Part shown: positions 61,503-64,000 of the stretch, in pieces
Layout of the letters: each line of letters starts with the position of its first letter
Position numbering within the stretch: position 1 is the stretch's first letter
Source: Stutzerimonas sp. S1
Lineage (GTDB): Bacteria; Pseudomonadota; Gammaproteobacteria; Pseudomonadales; Pseudomonadaceae
Assembly (NCBI RefSeq): GCF_025966695.1
Contig: NZ_JAOEIY010000003.1
Span: 372,001 to 436,000 of the forward strand
Reading direction: 5' to 3'
Length of the DNA stretch: 64,000 bases
Translations under genes and position numbers: made by a program
The notes under the pieces: generated by a model
The model's database searches: none
Told to the model about the DNA's origin: nothing
What the model saw: the letters and a program-made list of their open reading frames with translations, nothing else

Positions 61503-63164
61503 ATGAAAGAATGCCGCCGTTTCAGATCTCAGCCCTCGCAGCTAACCCGCATCGCCTTAGCGGTAGCTGTACTCGGTGGCGCAGGAAGCGCTTGCGCAAT
61601 CGAAATTGATCTGGGTAACCCGGATTACCGTCTGCGCTTCGATAACACCATCCGCTACAACCTTGGTGTTCGGATGGAGGATCAGGACAATCGCATCATG
61701 AACACGCCGACGACGGACGAGTCGGATGGCAAGTTCGATAAAGGCGATATCGTGACGAATCGCGTCGATCTGCTCAGTGAGGTGGATTTTGCTTATAAGT
61801 ATCTTTGGGGCGCTCGCCTAAGCGCGGCAGCGTGGTACGACGACGCGTACAAGGATGGCTCCGTCGAAAGCAGCATTCCCGGCTACTCGACGAGCTACAA
61901 CGGTGATAAGTACAGCTCCGAAGTGGATCGCTATGTTCATGGCCCTTCCGGCGAGATCCTCGACGCCTTTATCTGGACTAATTTCAACATTGGGCCGGTG
62001 CCAGTTAACCTCAAGGTGGGGCGGCATACTAACTACTGGGGTGAAGGCCTGTTGTTCGGTGCGCATGCGGTGTCCTATTCGCAGGCACCTAGCGACGGCG
62101 TGAAGGCCGTTACTAGCCCTGGTATCGAGACGAAAGAAGTGTTTTTGCCGGTGGGGCAGGTTTCGATCAAGGCCCAGCTGACCGATACCCTTTCGGTAGC
62201 GGTGCAGCAATTCTTCGAGTGGGACAACACTCGCATGCCCTATGGCGGTACCTATTTCGGACCAGCAGATCCTTTCTTCGAAGGGCCAGATCGCTTCCCG
62301 CTTGCTCCGGGCTTCAATCTTGAAAAGCGAAGCACCAAGCGCGGGCGCGACACTGCTAACTGGGGCGTGATGGGTAAGCTCAACCTGGAACAGATCGAGT
62401 CCACGGTCGGCGCCTATTATCGCGAGTTCGATGACTATCAGCCTTGGCTCGCCCCCGAGCTGGTCGCTGCTCCCGATGGCTATTACCGGCTCGTCCATCC
62501 GCGTGATGTGAAACTAGCGGGACTTAGCTTTTCCCGCGTCTTTAACTCCGTAGCGGTGGGCATGGATCTTTCCTATCGCAAAAACGGTGCACTGAACGCA
62601 ACAGGCGTAAGTCCTGTTGACGAAGAGGGCCCTCGTGGTAACACCATTCATTTCGTAGCCAACGCTGTATATGGCGTTCCACGTAACTTCATCGCGAACA
62701 ACGCGACCCTGGTTGGCGAATTTGCCTACAGCCATCTGGACAAGGTGACCAAGCACGAAGAGCTCTACAAGGGTGATGGCTACGCTGGGTGCCGTGACGC
62801 CAGAAGTTCAGCTCTTCCGGGAGGTAAAGAAGACGGCTGCTCGACTGATGACTACTACGCTGTCGCTGTGAACTATACCCCTCAATACCTTTCGATCTTC
62901 CCTTCTTGGGATCTTGAGGTTCCGCTGACCGTCAACTATGGCATCAGCGGTAATGCCGCAAGCGCGGGTGGCGGAAGCGAAGGTGCTCTGGCATGGTCTG
63001 TAGGCGCAAAAATGACCTACATCCAGCACCATGAATTCAGCCTGCGTTACGCAGATACTTCCGCTCAGGAAAAAAATCTGCTTAACGGTGGGGTTGGCGG
63101 CAACGGTGCGGTGGGTACAACCGACCGCGGTTGGCTTGCGTTCACTTATAAAACTTCCTTCTAA
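61503..63164 (+). CDS. DUF1302 outer-membrane beta-barrel protein (second copy)
   Basis: A 553-residue exported protein, the same length as the DUF1302 at 35236. A long positively charged N-region precedes signal helix IALAVAVLGGAGSACA; then IDLGNPDYRLRFDNTIRYNLG, DKGDIVTNRVDLLSEVDF, FAYSHLDKVTKHEELYKGDGYAGC (paralogue: MAYSHLDKVTHNEGLFRGEGYGGC), and a C-terminal barrel-type LAFTYKTSF. It is followed 22 bp on by a DUF1329 gene, the family partner. A second uptake pair suggests two related substrates or paralogous import systems. Confidence 0.92.
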   Translation: MKECRRFRSQPSQLTRIALAVAVLGGAGSACAIEIDLGNPDYRLRFDNTIRYNLGVRMEDQDNRIMNTPTTDESDGKFDKGDIVTNRVDLLSEVDFAYKYLWGARLSAAAWYDDAYKDGSVESSIPGYSTSYNGDKYSSEVDRYVHGPSGEILDAFIWTNFNIGPVPVNLKVGRHTNYWGEGLLFGAHAVSYSQAPSDGVKAVTSPGIETKEVFLPVGQVSIKAQLTDTLSVAVQQFFEWDNTRMPYGGTYFGPADPFFEGPDRFPLAPGFNLEKRSTKRGRDTANWGVMGKLNLEQIESTVGAYYREFDDYQPWLAPELVAAPDGYYRLVHPRDVKLAGLSFSRVFNSVAVGMDLSYRKNGALNATGVSPVDEEGPRGNTIHFVANAVYGVPRNFIANNATLVGEFAYSHLDKVTKHEELYKGDGYAGCRDARSSALPGGKEDGCSTDDYYAVAVNYTPQYLSIFPSWDLEVPLTVNYGISGNAASAGGGSEGALAWSVGAKMTYIQHHEFSLRYADTSAQEKNLLNGGVGGNGAVGTTDRGWLAFTYKTSF

Positions 63165-63186
63165 AACATATAAAAAGGGGAATTCA

Positions 63187-64000
63187 ATGAAGCTCCAAGT
63201 CGCTCTTGGTCTGATGCTCAGCGGTATTTCTTCACTATCGATGGCTGCGGTCTCTGCCGAGGAAGCTGCAAAATTGGGCGATACACTCACTCGCGTTGGC
63301 GCCATCGCAGCAGGTAACGAAGCAGGCACCATCCCCGCCTATGAAGGCGGTCTGCGTACTGCGCCGCCGGGCTTCGAGCCCGACAGTGGTGTATGGGTCG
63401 ATCCCTTCGCTAACGAAAAGCCCCTGTTTCGTATTACTGCTGAAAACATGGCTGAACACGCCGACAAGCTAAGTGATGGTCAGAAAGAGGTGCTCAAGCG
63501 CAACCCTGACTATTACATGGATATTTACCCGACACATCGCACAGCTGCATACCCGGAAGAGGTGCTGCAGGCCACAGTGCGTAATGCGACCGAATGCGAA
63601 ACCAAGAAGGACGGTTTGGCCGTAGAGACCGACTGCCGGGGCGGTATTCCATTTCCGATCCCCCAGACCGGCAATGAGGTGATGTGGAATCAATTGCTTC
63701 GCTACAACGACGGCAAATTCGGAACCACGACGTCTTCCTCAAACACCTGGGTTGTGGACAGTAACGGCGGCGTAACCAAAACCGCCACGCAATCAACGTT
63801 TGTCGAGCGTCCTTATTACCAGACCGATGTCGAAGGCCGTGATCCAGAAATGGCGTATCGGGTTTACTCGCTGACCAAGGCTCCTGCCCGAAAGGCCGGT
63901 GAGCTGACCGGCCTCAACGACTACCTCGACCCAACCGTCAAACCCCGTCGGGCCTGGAGTTATACGCCGGGACAACGCCGTGTGAAGCTAGCCCCAGAGT
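63187..64000 (+). CDS. DUF1329 protein (3' end outside window)
   Basis: The start of a fourth DUF1329 gene, cut by the right edge after about 271 codons. ATG at 63187 follows AAAAAGGGGAATTC. Signal peptide MLSGISSLSMAA is followed by AAKLGDTLTRVGAIAAG and EAGTIPAYEGG; YPTHRTAAYP, CRGGIPFPIPQTGNEVMWN and RRAWSYTPGQRRVKLAPE are all present in frame. It lies 22 bp after the DUF1302 gene, so the two are one transcript. It is closest by eye to the copy at 10.5 kb. Confidence 0.9.
   Translation, partial: MKLQVALGLMLSGISSLSMAAVSAEEAAKLGDTLTRVGAIAAGNEAGTIPAYEGGLRTAPPGFEPDSGVWVDPFANEKPLFRITAENMAEHADKLSDGQKEVLKRNPDYYMDIYPTHRTAAYPEEVLQATVRNATECETKKDGLAVETDCRGGIPFPIPQTGNEVMWNQLLRYNDGKFGTTTSSSNTWVVDSNGGVTKTATQSTFVERPYYQTDVEGRDPEMAYRVYSLTKAPARKAGELTGLNDYLDPTVKPRRAWSYTPGQRRVKLAPE

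Overview
The window looks like a Pseudomonas-type gammaproteobacterial chromosome, possibly the Stutzerimonas (P. stutzeri) group. Reasons: high GC; the liuRABCDE leucine-degradation cluster; an adjacent folE-folX pair; REP-like repeats with a GTAGGGTGGGC..GCCCACC core; DUF1302/DUF1329 envelope genes typical of pseudomonads degrading hydrophobic compounds; and Crc/Hfq-type CA motifs (AANAANAA) beside many start codons. The species call is inference. No insertion sequence, prophage, CRISPR array, rRNA or convincing tRNA is visible.

Layout. (1) 1-11.9 kb is a catabolic block: a double-domain CaiB CoA-transferase cut by the window edge, an SDR, an ACAD10/11-type acyl-CoA dehydrogenase coupled to an APH-fold kinase, TetR, a ferredoxin, a cytochrome P450, another SDR, a small exported protein, a DUF1993 protein and a DUF1329 protein. 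(2) 12.3-24.1 kb is a core-metabolism block: folX, folE, TetR, then an almost complete leucine/isovalerate route (liuR-liuA-liuB-liuC-liuD-liuE plus an acetoacetate CoA-transferase pair and a thiolase), broken up by REP-like repeats. (3) 24.1-31.4 kb holds a fused indolepyruvate ferredoxin oxidoreductase, a glutathione peroxidase-like protein, an MDR oxidoreductase, an exported protein of unknown function and a TetR. (4) 31.8-64 kb is a second, larger catabolic block: GMC oxidoreductase and aldehyde dehydrogenase; two DUF1302-DUF1329 pairs; further SDRs; an epoxide-hydrolase-like protein; two more APH-fold proteins; two MFS carriers; AraC, TetR and LysR regulators; a KstD-like flavoprotein; a frameshifted DUF1329 gene; a CrtC/lipocalin-like protein; a tyrosine-phosphatase-like protein; SnoaL-like proteins; a patatin; an amidohydrolase; and an EamA exporter.

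How it fits together. The two catabolic blocks appear to be one regulon. A palindrome TTTNACCN3GGTNAAA (usually extended to CGTTTNACCN3GGTNAAACG) lies upstream of the P450/SDR pair (8.4 kb), the DUF1329 gene at 11.9 kb, the divergent DUF1329/CrtC-like pair (50.9 kb) and the TetR gene at 55.4 kb, where degenerate tandem copies also occur. I infer an undescribed pathway for a hydrophobic, possibly terpenoid- or steroid-like substrate: envelope uptake (DUF1302/DUF1329), P450 hydroxylation, oxidation of alcohol to acid (GMC, ALDH, SDRs), CoA transfer (CaiB), and kinase-assisted removal of a hydroxyl followed by dehydrogenation (APH with ACAD). Products could join the liu/acetoacetate route. The substrate cannot be read from sequence.

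A second observation is a pair of near-identical structured RNA-like elements at 12.2 kb and 52.3 kb, 32 of 33 bases identical in their core and each ending in an intrinsic terminator.
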